The notes under the pieces were generated by a model that saw nothing but the letters and a program-made list of their open reading frames with translations, was not told the origin of the DNA and searched no databases. The translations under genes were made by a program, and so were the position numbers. 64,000 nt of DNA from Puccinia triticina (Eukaryota > Basidiomycota > Pucciniomycetes > Pucciniales > Pucciniaceae), in NCBI RefSeq assembly GCF_026914185.1, contig NC_070570.1, forward strand, positions 1,736,001 to 1,800,000. The letters run 5' to 3'. The stretch's first letter is position 1. Each line of letters begins with the position of its first letter. This document shows positions 54,216 to 64,000 of this stretch, piece by piece.

Positions 54216-54355
54216 TGGAGGACTTCCCGTCGGAATCTGCGGGTCTCCCAGAAGTGATCTAGACCCCAAAAAGCTAGATTTCCCTGCAAAAATCTAGAAT
54301 TTTCGGGTCTATATTGACATCTGCGAGAGTCCCAGATCGCACGGGAAGTCCTCCA
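54216..54355. mobile_element. Small inverted-repeat element
   Basis: Perfect 15-bp arms TGGAGGACTTCCCGT (54216-54230) and its inverse (54341-54355) enclose 110 bp containing CTAGACCCC and GGGTCTA in further inversion. No target duplication is clear. A second hairpin (GCGC-TTT-GCGC) follows at 54371-54381. Confidence 0.55.
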
Positions 54356-54689
54356 GACCCTCCGGTGGAGGCGCTTTGCGCCCCCACCTTCGGACTTAGT
54401 TAAGTTTGAACGATGTCAAATATTCAAAGCCGATCATCAACAGCGCCACACGCTGGAATTCCACCTTCAATATGCTCGATCCAGCTATTAATCAAAGACC
54501 AGCACTCAAAGACCTTATCTCCCCATACATTCAACATATCTAACAAAAAAAAAACTACATAAATCAAAGAAGAAGGGTAAAACTAGCTCAGTGTTTTTTC
54601 GGCCAGTTTTAGTGACAAAATTTTGGGTGTGACACTCGAAAGATGCAGGGGGATCCAGCTCTGTTCATTGTATGATGCTTCTGACCGGC

Positions 54690-54905
54690 CGTGGGGTACA
54701 GCCAAGGTCATGGTCGGGTTCACGGGCCGACCCGATAAGGCTATAAGCTGCCCGAACCCGACCTGATAAGCTTTCAAGTCAGGTCGGGTCGGGCTCGGGT
54801 CAGGAGAGTTTCTCTAAAAATCTGCCTCGACTTGCCTGAACCTAACCCGCGACCCGACTAGTCTCAGGCCGTTTCCGGGTCGGCTCGACCACCCGAATCT
54901 TGCGA
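54690..54905. repeat. CGGGTCGGG-rich short element
   Basis: The stretch is made of GGGTCGGG, CCCGACCC and CCCGAACC words in both orientations. The borders are unclear and there is no coding potential. Confidence 0.5.
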
Positions 54906-55038
54906 GATATGGACTGATTTATGTCGATAATAATTCAAGCAAACAGCTGAATTCAAACAATAAATAGTTTCCCCATCAAAAATGCTCAACTAGAAAAATC
55001 ACCACTCGAACCTTGGGAGACGGGGGGGGGGAGTGAGT

Positions 55039-55502
55039 TTACCTTGCGCCCTGCTAGAGGAAAAAATTCTGATTTTACACTGGAACAGCGGATCAAAGGG
55101 CACTTTCTACCTGGTCTTTTGCAATTTCTTCCAGTAGAACACCTAGGCATATATCAATCAGAAACCAAGATAGGGAATGAGAGGGGAAATTATCAGAACG
55201 TGTCGGGCTACTGTAGATGCAAGTTGTACGATCTTTGGCGTATGAAGGAAAGGGCTCCTGCCACTTTAGATGAACTGAACGGACAATATGTATGTGAATG
55301 GTTCGAGCATTAACTCACCAATAGCCACCAGAGCAGATCCATCAAGAGCTCGCGCCATAGCGATAGGTTCCTCCCAATTCTTTGGCCTAGGGCCACGATG
55401 GGGAGTAGGGATCGATAAGACATTGTGGGAGCTATAAAACGTGGCTGCTTCGTGATGGATCGATCGTAGAAGGTCCTGTTCAGGGGCAACTGAATCAGTC
55501 AT
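55039..55502 (-). CDS. Small protein of three exons, 76 aa
   Basis: Exons on the minus strand are 55502-55319, 55142-55111 and 55053-55039. Borders are GT/AG with GTGAGT as first donor; the sum is 231 nt including the stop. Splicing joins DGSALVAIG to VLLEEIAKDQ, giving a smooth amphipathic helix that the unspliced frame lacks, which is the best argument for the model. The N-terminus reads MTDSVAPEQDLLRSIHHEAA. The family is not certain: from memory the DGSALVAxGxLLEE pattern recalls short fungal RNA polymerase I upstream-factor subunits of the Rrn10 type, but I cannot verify this. A plus-strand frame at 55044-55313 overlaps it and is judged a shadow. It lies 72 bp downstream of the hypothetical gene at 55574. 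Confidence 0.6.
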
Positions 55503-55573
55503 CGGACAATTTCTGCGCTTTTCCCAGGAGATATATTACCGATGATGGGAGGTCTAAACTTGTGTGTCCAAAA

Positions 55574-56317
55574 TCAATTAGGCGCAACTAACGCATAGCG
55601 CAGTACTGAAGTTTGAATGGACTGACCCGGTGTTACAGCTCTCGGGGGAAATTCCACGGTGTTGTCGATCGGAAGACTGCAAGTTCCTTGTGTACCGAAA
55701 GCCGCCAATGTAATGGTCCTATCTGCATCTTCATCATCAGCCTGATGGAGGTCGGCCTGTTGGAGGTTGGCGTGTTGGGATATGGCATGTTGGGGGTCGG
55801 CCTGTGGTAGGTATGCTGCTCGCAGGTCAGTCTGTTGTAGGTCTGTATGTTGTAGGTCTGTAGGTTGTAGGTCTGTAGGTTGTAGGTCTGTATGTTGTGG
55901 TTCTGCCGTTAGGCGATCTGTCCGTTGAGAGTATGCTGTTTGAAGTTGAGGGTCTGTCTGCTGAGGGTCTGCATGTTGAGAGTTTGCTTGCTGCGGACCT
56001 GCCTGTTGTGGATTTGGTCGAGCGGCTGATGAAATTCTTTTCAACCTCTTGTTCTTTTGTCGTTTCCACAACCGATGTCGACCTTGATCTCGACGTTCTA
56101 AAACTGGTTCCAAGTCCAAAAACCAAGGGCCATGTTCGACCATCAAGGACTTTTTAAACTTCTTGCTCGGTCGAAAGATTGAATCCCCAAGCCGCGGTTC
56201 ACGTTCCGAAGTAAACTTTGAGCAGGTGTAGATCGAGTCGCCGTCCATGAGCTTCTGGTACTGAGGGCGGCATGAGGGGTCGATTTTGCGTCGCCCAGGC
56301 TGAATTGAGGGAACCAT
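55574..56317 (-). CDS. Hypothetical basic protein with LQPTD repeats, 247 aa
   Basis: The open frame starts MVPSIQPGRRKIDP. Residues 50-92 hold two basic clusters (KKFKK and KRQKNKRLKR) that could act as nuclear localisation signals. Residues 96-200 are a degenerate repeat of five to seven residues (Q-Q-A-D-P, then L-Q-P-T-D and L-Q-Q-T-D), coded by a 15-bp tandem repeat near 55840-55905. The C-terminal 50 residues are ordinary in composition. No domain is recognised. It could be a real single-exon gene, the 3' exon of a larger one, or a frame kept open by the repeats. The start may be further upstream if an intron exists. Confidence 0.45.
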   Translation of the reverse strand: MVPSIQPGRRKIDPSCRPQYQKLMDGDSIYTCSKFTSEREPRLGDSIFRPSKKFKKSLMVEHGPWFLDLEPVLERRDQGRHRLWKRQKNKRLKRISSAARPNPQQAGPQQANSQHADPQQTDPQLQTAYSQRTDRLTAEPQHTDLQPTDLQPTDLQHTDLQQTDLRAAYLPQADPQHAISQHANLQQADLHQADDEDADRTITLAAFGTQGTCSLPIDNTVEFPPRAVTPGQSIQTSVLRYALVAPN

Positions 56318-57009
56318 TTGTTAATATCGAACCGGCTTGGGCGTCAATGTAACCATTTTTATGCGCGGCCCCGGCCGGGGGAGCGAGGGCTGTCCGGTGC
56401 AACTGAGTACCCCGTCTGGCGGGCCAGAATCCAGATGGTGCGGCCCGGCCCGTCCCCACTCCAACTGCGCCAGGGGTACATACTGCATTAACAAGACACG
56501 ACATCAGGGTAATCATCTGAGCGGCAATCTAAGCCTGACGTAGTTTACGTAGGAAAGGCCATACAAGCACAACGGTAAAATTATTTTTAAAGCCGCGGTG
56601 TCACCGAGCTTAATCACAAAGTCTCTCCGAGGATGCGCATAGCGTCTCCGAAGGAGGTCGCTTCCTGTATGGTGAAGCAAGTGGAATACCAATGTGTTTC
56701 ACATGTCACCAAAAACAGAGTCTTTAAGACGCTCAAGTAGTGCAACAAACGGCTTTATTCCTGAATTTTAATCTCCTCTAGAGTATGCAATACAAATAAA
56801 TAAACAGTGTTGAAGAAGTGAAGTATAGATAAAATAACTACTGATAAGAGTGTTTTCCAAGAGTACATACTGTACATTTGTGTGATATTCCTCATGGCAA
56901 ACTCTTTGAATGAAAGTGACGCGCCAAGAATGAAATTTGTTGGGGAATGACTAATTGCAGAGATCCTTGTTGGCTGCACGAGCTGAGAGCCAAATGTCAC
57001 TGTTGCACA
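56318..57009. other. Unassigned sequence
   Basis: GC-rich at 56360-56470 and AT-rich at 56740-57000. A minus-strand frame at 56755-57000 has no support. Confidence 0.4.
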
Positions 57010-57175
57010 TCAACCACTACCAGATATCCTGAGTGGGATATCCAGTAAGAAATCCAGGATACCCTGTATCCCAAAGCACACTCTGTAATAGGAGTGTGCC
57101 AAAGCACACTCCGTAATAGGAGGTATCCTGTATTTCTTACTGGATATCCCACTCAGGATATCTGGTGGTGGTTGA
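57010..57175. mobile_element. Fold-back element, 166 bp
   Basis: Arms of about 44 bp start TCAACCACTACCAGATATCC and return in inverse with one mismatch at 57131-57175. The loop has two direct copies of CAAAGCACACTC-GTAATAGGAG. No target duplication was identified. Confidence 0.8.
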
Positions 57176-57775
57176 AGTGAATCCCAGTTTGACCCCATAA
57201 CCAATCCACAATTCTAGGCCGGGGGGAGGCCTCTAGCCTAGCTCACGTGTGCGCGGGGGCTAGGCTACAAGACCCGCTTTACAATGTCCTCATGTGCACA
57301 GACCTGCACTTCCGGTAACAGAGCATGAATGTGACCCCCAAGCCCCGTAGGGGATTGGGATTTGTTTTCCCCCCTTGAGCCCGACTTCATCAACAAAAGT
57401 CTTCATGCTACCCATTTCAATATTTTCTTCCTTCACTAATCACACAGACGACCTCCTTGGGACTCAAGCAATAAGGCTGTTCCCCAAAAGCGGGGTTTGG
57501 CTCATGCCCCAGGGTCCGGGGCATCGGGATGGGCCTTAAAAATCACCTGAACCCCGGGGCATATAGTGTTATTTTCCGGAAGAAGGATTTCTTTGGGGGT
57601 GGTGTCTTTTTTTTTGGATTTTGTGTTTTTTTTTTGACATTAGAATGGCCATATGTAGTATATACAGGTTTCTTTTAATGAAACAAGTTGAGAAGCACAA
57701 GCAAGAACCCCAAGGAAACGGGTGTAGGCACTGATAAAAGATGAAAGGATGTTACAAGGGGCCATTGAAAGCCTG
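57176..57775. other. Unassigned sequence with GC-rich palindromes
   Basis: Inverted words such as CTAGCCTAG and CCCCGGGG occur at 57225-57275 and 57500-57565. No gene is supported. Confidence 0.4.
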
Positions 57776-58162
57776 TTACCATCCCTCAAGACACAACAGG
57801 TGCTCGATGTTCCTTGGTTTGAGGGCGGATTGCTGCCAGGAGACAATTTGTCGGCCTTTGGAGAATACACGCTTGGAAGCCGCGCTTGTTGCCGGGATCG
57901 ACAGGTATTTACAAGCCATTTTCAACAGGATAGGATAAGTCTTGTTTTGACCAGCCAATAGGCAAGGATCTTAGTGCCTTGTGGTTCGGGATACTCCTTC
58001 AAGTAGTGACTGATTTCAGAATTGATCCCCTCAATTGGTGCGGGTTGATGATAAAAGGCAGTTGGAAAGAAGTTGGAGCCTGATCTGGAGGCTGGGCATT
58101 GTGTTTGGGTTGCTAGCAGACTTGGCCGTCCTGTCTTGTTGACGCTCCCACTAATTTTCAAC
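57776..58162 (-). pseudogene. hAT transposase, C-terminal fragment
   Basis: On the minus strand EISHYLKEYPEPQGTKILAYW continues, after a frameshift near 57950, with YPILLKMACKYLSIPATSA, then ASKRVFSKGRQIVS and LKPRNIEHLLCLEGW. This is the conserved hAT dimerisation domain. Everything upstream, including the RNase H-like catalytic region, is missing or displaced by the PIF/Harbinger insertion that starts at 58166. It cannot encode active transposase. Confidence 0.88.
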
Positions 58163-58386
58163 TTAGGGCCTGTACCATAGCGGGCGGAAAAACAGTTTTT
58201 CCTGGGAAAATTGATTTTTTCTACAAAAAACAGTTTTCCCCAAAAAACACGTACCACAGCACCTGTTTTTTGTGAAATCCAGAAAACAGATTCCCTTGAA
58301 AATCACCCATTTTCAAAAACAGGTCCGGACCTGTTTTTTGGATGCTATTTTTCTCTCCGCCGCCGCCGCCATCCCAGTAGCATCAA

Positions 58387-59517
58387 ATGCCCAAGTCCAT
58401 CAATCTCATTGATCCAGTTGTCCTAATGGACACCATCCCACCACTCTCATCAACACCCAACCCAACAACACCTACTCCAATGGCTCAGTCCAAGAAAACC
58501 AAGCCCAAGAAGCCAACAGCCAAACCAAAGAAACTCAATGAAAGCAATGTCAAAACTCCCAACCACACTTGGACCACCGATCAAAAGATGACTCTTCTTG
58601 AGTCTATCGCAACTCAGTACGCCGCTGGCTTAGAAACTGATAACGGTGGCTTGAAGAAGGAAGCCTGGCCTATCGTCCAGGAGAAACTGAATACTAAGTA
58701 CAGTCTTGCACTCAGCCTTGATCAAATCAAAAACCAGAAGAACGCGCTCCGGACCCTCTACATTGATTACAAATTTCTTCGAGACCAAAGCGGCTTTGGT
58801 TGGAACAACAAACGGGGTACAGTCACAGCCGATGAATCTGTGTGGGAAGAGTTGATAGCCGCTCATCCTCGTCGAAACTTTGCAAGACTCAAGGACAAAC
58901 CTTTTCCGGTATACGATCTTGCCTACAGTGTATTTACGGGCAAGGCGGCAACTGGAGAAATAGCGAATTCCGAGCTTGTTCCGACTACCACCAAAGCAGT
59001 CAAGCTCACTCCAGCAGCCAAGAGAAAGATTGTTCCGCTCAGTGATGATGACAGCAGTAGCGATATCGATATTGAACCCAAATCCTCTCTCAAGACCGCT
59101 GGTTCAAATACAACAAAACGAGTACGCGAATCAAAGAATGCGCTCATCAAATCCGAGATGGAAAGCATCAGCGGCGCGATAAATGCTGTATCGGAAACCT
59201 CGAAAAATCTTGTGGGTGAATTCGCCAAGATTGCCTCAGCCGTCTCTAGCAACCAGCCACCCCGCCAACCTTCCACTTCTGCCATTGCTCATGGCGAAAC
59301 CCAAAGGACCATTTCTGATACCGCACTTCAAGTTTGTGCTGACCAATACTTGAACAAAGTCTCGGATGAAACTTATGTCGATTTTGCATCCGTCCTCGAG
59401 AACAACGGCTCGGCCCGCACCTTCCTTACCCTCCTTTGGACTGCGAACGATCATGTTTGCCAGGTGTGGCTTGAGAAGAAGGTTAAAGAGGCAAAGGAAA
59501 ACAAAAAGAAAGAATAA
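58387..59517 (+). CDS. Myb/SANT-like DNA-binding protein of the Harbinger element
   Basis: The 376-aa protein should bind the element ends and help bring the transposase to the nucleus and DNA. The domain at about residues 59-165 follows the Myb/SANT-like pattern: TWTTDQKMTLLESIATQY, then DQIKNQKNALRTLYIDYK, then GFGWN and WEELIAAHP, with the tryptophans spaced as in a trihelical fold. The N-terminus is lysine/proline-rich (KKTKPKKPTAKPKK, a likely nuclear signal). The middle is an acidic serine/aspartate stretch and the C-terminal part is helical, ending in a lysine-rich tail. Met14 is an alternative start. No frameshift or stop is seen. Confidence 0.88.
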   Translation: MPKSINLIDPVVLMDTIPPLSSTPNPTTPTPMAQSKKTKPKKPTAKPKKLNESNVKTPNHTWTTDQKMTLLESIATQYAAGLETDNGGLKKEAWPIVQEKLNTKYSLALSLDQIKNQKNALRTLYIDYKFLRDQSGFGWNNKRGTVTADESVWEELIAAHPRRNFARLKDKPFPVYDLAYSVFTGKAATGEIANSELVPTTTKAVKLTPAAKRKIVPLSDDDSSSDIDIEPKSSLKTAGSNTTKRVRESKNALIKSEMESISGAINAVSETSKNLVGEFAKIASAVSSNQPPRQPSTSAIAHGETQRTISDTALQVCADQYLNKVSDETYVDFASVLENNGSARTFLTLLWTANDHVCQVWLEKKVKEAKENKKKE

Positions 59518-60041
59518 ATTGTAAGCATGACTTGTATTGTGAATCTGTCATTCCTCCACTCGCTGATCTATTTATGTGCTTCACCTTTTCATCATCAATC
59601 ATGTTTAACAGTCACTTGGTTGCATTCTATTGCTCTTATTGCTCTTATTGATATGGTTCTCTTTTCCGATTGATCAAAATACGATCCTCTTTCTCAATCG
59701 ATCAAATACAATCCTCTTTCTCGATTGATCAAAATTCAGTTCTCTTTCTTTCCCAATTGATTGATCAATCAATACAGTTGTATTTCCCAATTGTGATTTA
59801 TTGCTCTGATTTTGTCTTTATCGGCCGTTATCCATTGCTTTTATCACTCGGTCTTAAAATCATATAGCTGATCTTATTGATATACTTGTCTTGCTTTGCA
59901 ATTACGTATTGCTGAAAGGTTACATGGTCGATCGAGAGTGTTGCACTGCCAAATGTGAGATAAAAATGAAGACCAAAGAGAAAAGAAAAAAGCTAGCAGA
60001 AAAAAAATCAAATGTTTAAGAATCGCAAAGGGTACAGGCCA

Positions 60042-61325
60042 TCAACTTTGATTTTTGTAGGTGAAATATTGAGTCCACAATTTTTTAGCTAGACGGTCGC
60101 GTCGATGCTTCATTATTGAATCCTCTTCAGTGACATCAAAGGATTCATCTTCCCCCATCCGTGTACGTAAAAGTGTTTGTGCGTCTTCGTCCGGATCGTC
60201 GAAGAGATTGTCAACACTCTCATGACAGCGGATGTAGTTCCACAGCATGCATAGCGCGTAGACTAATCGGACTTGCTTCTTTAGTTCGATCTCGGGGGCC
60301 GATTGGAGGATAGTTAATTTCCTCTTTATGCATCCAAACATGCGCTCAACAATATTCCGAAGTGTTGCGTGTCGTAAGTTATAAAGTTCTTTTTTGTTCG
60401 CTGGCCTGAGTCCTGCAGCGGCCTGTTCTTTCAGATGGTATTGGGTGCCTCGGAATGGAGTCATCAACCCTTGTCGAAGGCCATAACCGGCATCGGCAAG
60501 AAAGTATTGCTTTTGAGGTATTTTCAGGCCTTTCGAAGTCGCATCGTTAAACACTCGAGTGTCGTGGGCACTTCCTTCCCAACCCGCGAGAATATAGACG
60601 AACTTGAAGTTGAAATTCACAGCAGCAAGAACATTTTGCGCAATGAAATGCTTGCGATTTCGCCAAGGGCTTTGGGCTTCGGCAGGTACTTGTGCTGGGA
60701 TAAATACTCCATCAATGGCTCCTAGTGCGTTCTTGAATGCTCGATACTTTGGGTTTCGCGCGATCTCCTCTGGCTGCTTGCATGAATTCATGTCAAAGTT
60801 GACATAATTTGGGTAGATTGCTATCAACGAGTCGAGGACTATTCCAAAGTAGCTAGTTGAGGGAATCTTTGTTAGATATTTGATCATTCAAATTCAAATA
60901 TCAAGAAGAAGAAAAAGGAGGGCTTACCGGGTAATAGTGAACAAACCACGCCGGAATTTGACCGCCGTCTGGCGCATGGTGTTGTTGTGGCAAACAATAT
61001 CTAAGAAGATGAGCACCTGCTCTTCGACCGAGACCAATCTTCCATTTTTAAGCAGCCCATTCATCGTCGACTCCTCAACAAGACTGTTAAATGTTGCTCG
61101 TTCCATTCGAGTTATTTCACGAAAGAGTTCTGGTCTGACTTCGTCTAGTAGGAACCGAGTGTACCTGGCTCGCCCACCATCGCCGTAGTATGCCTCGTAT
61201 GTGTTCCAGAGGCTTCCGAGGTATTTGCAAGCAACCCCGGCGGCGGCAAATGACAGTAAGATATTGTTCATCTCCATGAGCGATGTCGCGGCGGCGGCAA
61301 GTGTGACAAAGAGGTTGTTGTCCAT
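60042..61325 (-). CDS. PIF/Harbinger DDE transposase, two exons
   Basis: Exons on the minus strand are 61325-60928 and 60852-60042; the 75-nt intron has GTAAGC and CTAG borders and joins TITR to YFGIVLDSL in phase, giving 402 aa. The N-terminal half has the helical region found before the catalytic core (EITRMERATFNSLVEE). The catalytic domain (DDE_Tnp_4 type) shows the first Asp in AIDGVFIPA, the second in FLADAGYGL and the Glu in NIVERMFGCIKRK, with GSAHDTRVF between them. It ends in an acidic and basic tail. All three catalytic residues are present, so the enzyme may be active on its own ends and perhaps on the TAA-flanked MITE at 6465. Confidence 0.93.
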
Positions 61326-61551
61326 GGCTGTAATGGTTGGTGGATGTGTTGGGTGTGCTGGATCTTGATGATGTGGATGCGGACCGGTGGTGGTTGATTG
61401 TGGAAATTCTGGAGTCTTGGGGATGTTTGTGGTACACGTTTATCACATCCTGTTTTTTCAGATATGTGTTTTTCAAAATAACGGAAAAGCGCAAAAAAAA
61501 AACTATTTTACCTGCACCAAAAAAACAGATTTTGTATGGTACAGGCCCTTA

Positions 61552-62407
61552 GAATGTTATCTTTCAGCGGTGTTGCAGCTATGGGTGATAAGTCCAACAC
61601 AAATATCTGCAGGATATTCACCATGATCTCGCTTAGAGAGTAACACTTTCAAAATTAAACCGTGGGGATAGTGAACAAGGCTAGTATTTATATTGGAACT
61701 GTTCTTCCAATGGTTGAGTTTGGTCGGATAATCGGGAAGATAAAAGGAAAGTTTTTTTTTTTGATTTTTTTTCTTTTGTTATATTTAGTCAATTGATTAT
61801 TTATATGTTAATTTTGTTTCTTCATGTTGGAGGTTCAGTGGAGCTATAACAAGAAATTCTATTTGTTGATTGGTTGTGTATGGCTTTCAGGGTTTACGGG
61901 AAAAGGAAAGGAGTATGTAAGTCTGAGAAGAGCTCGCTGGCTGACTACTATGTTCAATGGTTTTGTATTATTTGTCAAATGTTACTCGTCTGAATGCTGG
62001 CTACTGATATCTGGGGAATGTGGAGATGTTATTGGCTTGCCGGTTGACTACTGGGGTTAACGGTGTCGGAAGAGAATACTCGTCAAGGCCGGCTACGGGT
62101 GTATGATAAAGATTTTCAGAATGATTCAAGCTGCTCTAGCAAGAGGCTCATGACCTGTTGGAGGTAGAGCTCAAGGAATCAATGATTTCATTAATTACAT
62201 ACATATGGAATGACTCTAAATAGTATCTACAAGAGTATGTGACAGGCCACCTAGTCGAGGTCACTGTACATGTCATCTACATGTACCAACAAGGCTGAGC
62301 TCCTTTTTGCAGGCACATCAGTGGTATTGAGTGGCTGCGACTTTTTGGATGTCCCCCCGGTGGAGGCCTCTTCTTTTGTGGTATACCCCTTTGTCACCTG
62401 CGAGTAG
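61552..62407. other. Unassigned sequence between the Harbinger element and the LINE fragment
   Basis: The first part should be the displaced side of the hAT relic but no domain is recognised. 62260-62407 may be decayed LINE sequence upstream of the reverse transcriptase. Confidence 0.4.
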
Positions 62408-63289
62408 TTAGCTGAAGTTCTAAGTAGACTGGCAAAGAAGAAGGCCTCACGGCCTGATTGCATTCCCAATGAAATCCTCTCCATATGCCCGGCAGAGCTG
62501 GCTGATACTCTTGCTACCCTTTTGAACAGATGCATACGCGAGGACCGGTTTCCCGCTGCCTGGCGCATCGCCACCACAGTCATTATCAGGAAGTTTGCAA
62601 AACCGGATTACACAAACCCAGGGGTGTACCGGCCAATAGCCCTGCTCAACACAATCAGCAAAGTCTTTGAGTCAACCATTGATGACCAACTTACTTTCTG
62701 GGCAGAATTGCAGAACATCATCCCCGATGGACACTCAGGAGGACGCCAAGGTAAAGGGTGTGAAGACGCTCTGCTGGCGCTAACTATGTGGGTAAAGCGG
62801 AAATGGAGGGAGGGCAAGACAGTCACGGCTCTGTTCTTAGATGGGAAGTTGGCCTACCCGTTGGTCAACCCCTGCCGCCTGGTTCATTCTCTCCGTCGGA
62901 AGGGATGCCCCACCTATTTGTGGAAGATCATAGGCCATTTCCTGGAAGGTCGACGCACAAGACTTTGCCTCGCGGATTACAAATCAGCTGAGTTTGAAGT
63001 TGATAAGGGGCTCCCGCAGGGCTCACCCTTATCAGTAATCCTGTACATCATCTACAACTCCAATCTGTTGCTAAGGCAATTTGACTTTGATAGGGATGAG
63101 GTGTCTTTAGGCTTCATTGATGATGTTGTTGACCTCTTGGCGGGAAGGACCGTAGAAGAGGCCAGGGCGCGATTGAATCAGATAGGGGAGGAGTCGCTCT
63201 CGTGGGGCAGGAGCCATGGGGCTATCTTTGATAGCCGGAAGGCACAATTCGTGATCTTCACACATTCAAAAGCGGTTGCCGGGGTCTGA
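62408..63289 (+). pseudogene. LINE reverse-transcriptase fragment
   Basis: The frame, open from 62408, matches the reverse transcriptase of the LINE ORF2 at 13187-17113: SRPDCIPNEIL, YRPIALLNTISKVFE, HSGGRQGKGCEDALL, KGLPQGSPLSVILY and, at the active site, GFIDDVVDLL (FIDD for YVDD). The first catalytic motif reads FLDGKLAYPLV; its aspartate stays but the neighbours differ from VKSAYPSV. The endonuclease, RNase H and zinc finger are missing and the frame ends at 63289, where GC-rich repeat sequence takes over. It is a truncated relic of a related but distinct element. Confidence 0.88.
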
Positions 63290-64000
63290 CGCAGGCTCAA
63301 CCAGCCCACGACGTTGGCTTGCTGCTGCTGGCAAGCCTCCGTTGGCTGGTTTGCCGTGTCAGACACTCTTCTGACACTCAGTCAGGCCGACGGGGCCGTC
63401 AGGTTGGCCCAACCCAGCCGTGCCGTCGGCCTGCTCAATAGGGCCGAAAGAGGTTGGCTGGGTAAAGCCATTGCAGTAACTTTACCCCGCTGTCATGCCA
63501 GCGCAATGCACCGTCGATGCTGGCTTGACAGCTGGGTCGGATGGGTCAGACCAACGTCAATCTGACCCATCCCCGGCGTCGACCTGCCTCCGCAGTCGAA
63601 TTTGCGGCAGGCAGGTCAAACCTGACACTCCCTTGACCCCGCGGGCGCGCCAACGCAACTCGAAGTTGAGAATCGAGCGGTGGTGTAAGTCCCAGCTGAA
63701 CTTTTTTTTGTTAAGTCCCACCAAAGCCTGAACCTGCTTGGTAGGTGTTTTTTTAAGTCCCACCAACACTCCAAGGATACTTTTCTTCCAAGTCCCACCC
63801 ATAGCCAAAAGCTGGTTGGCAGTGTACAAGTTTTTGTATTCACCAGTTCCCCTATATCCTGCTTCGCGGGGGTGTTCACGTTGTGCTTCAAGTTAGCGTT
63901 TGTCCCAACATAAAAGCAGGTCTGTTAACCTTTTCCGACAAAATTGCACCGGTCCACCCGCTTGTCCCAACAAAAGCAGGAGGGAGCAAAGGTGCAATTC
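63290..64000. repeat. GC-rich repeat sequence to the window edge
   Basis: 63290-63650 is built from CGTTGGCTGG, GCCGTC and GTCAGAC words like those at 53450-53830. 63685-63805 has about three imperfect copies of a unit containing AAGTCCCACC. Near the end TTGTCCCAACA-AAAGCAGG occurs twice (63900 and 63963). It may belong to one larger element that leaves the window. No gene is supported. Confidence 0.45.

Larger units (their letters stand above)
58166..61548. mobile_element. PIF/Harbinger transposon, 3.38 kb, apparently autonomous, TSD TTA
   Basis: Inverted termini are GGGCCTGTACCATA (58166-58179) and its exact inverse (61535-61548). TTA flanks both (58163-58165, 61549-61551), the TWA duplication of this superfamily. 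It carries the two genes expected of an autonomous member: a Myb/SANT-like DNA-binding protein on the plus strand and a DDE transposase on the minus strand, arranged convergently. Neither shows a disabling mutation. Confidence 0.93.

Noticed and set aside
54359..54394. Hairpin resembling a Helitron 3' end
   Set aside because: GCGC-TTT-GCGC is followed by CTTAG rather than a clean CTRR-T, and no TC 5' end or helicase was found.
55044..55313. Plus-strand 89-aa frame
   Set aside because: It overlaps the minus-strand three-exon gene, has no recognisable domain, and its composition fits the shadow of that gene and its introns.

Overview
The window is a piece of nuclear DNA from a filamentous basidiomycete. 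A rust fungus (Pucciniales, Puccinia-like) is the most likely source; this is inferred from small intron-dense genes lost among many transposable elements, the style of the hypothetical proteins, and the Tad/I-type LINE, Copia, PIF/Harbinger, hAT and CACTA elements. No marker locus proves the genus. There are no bacterial operons, rRNA genes or CRISPR arrays. || Host genes. Three are recognisable. TFG2 (TFIIF beta subunit, 8175..9646 +, six exons) and PRP22 (DEAH spliceosomal helicase, 30177..34185 +, six exons) splice to exact multiples of three, as does a mitochondrial-type serine hydroxymethyltransferase (20025..21988 +, six exons). Further likely genes of unknown function lie at 3319..3783 +, 4043..5419 + (rich in SUMO-interaction-like motifs), 10359..11744 +, 55039..55502 - (a short protein of three exons) and 55574..56317 -. 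A partial tandem copy of the 3' end of PRP22 lies at about 35.1-35.6 kb. || Mobile DNA fills most of the rest and many ends are defined by target-site duplications (TSDs). 6465..6757: Tourist-like MITE (TSD TAA). 7614..8030: hAT-like MITE (8-bp TSD). 12505..18602: full-length LINE with intact ORF1 and ORF2 (12-bp TSD, poly(A) seen as poly-T). 18939..20010: TA-flanked inverted-repeat element ending 14 bp before the SHMT start codon. 24125..29982: Copia element (5-bp TSD) whose 5' LTR carries a 632-bp TA-flanked MITE at 29256..29887. 39967..46655: CACTA element (TSD AAG) with terminal inverted repeats of about 690 bp and an interior made only of about thirty 173-bp tandem units in two opposed blocks. 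49.9..52.42 kb: a second, 5'-truncated copy with its own diverged array, itself hit by a 500-bp solo LTR. 52739..53052: another solo LTR. 58166..61548: apparently intact PIF/Harbinger element (TSD TTA) with a Myb/SANT-like gene and a DDE transposase, inserted beside a broken hAT transposase. 62408..63289: reverse-transcriptase fragment of a second LINE. || The most unusual structure is the CACTA element that has become a satellite array: known CACTA termini and TSD, but interior subterminal-type repeats of nucleosome-like period replacing any coding content. Because several repeat families occur twice, the window supplies its own empty sites for two insertions (the MITE in the Copia LTR and the fold-back at 23325..23485).
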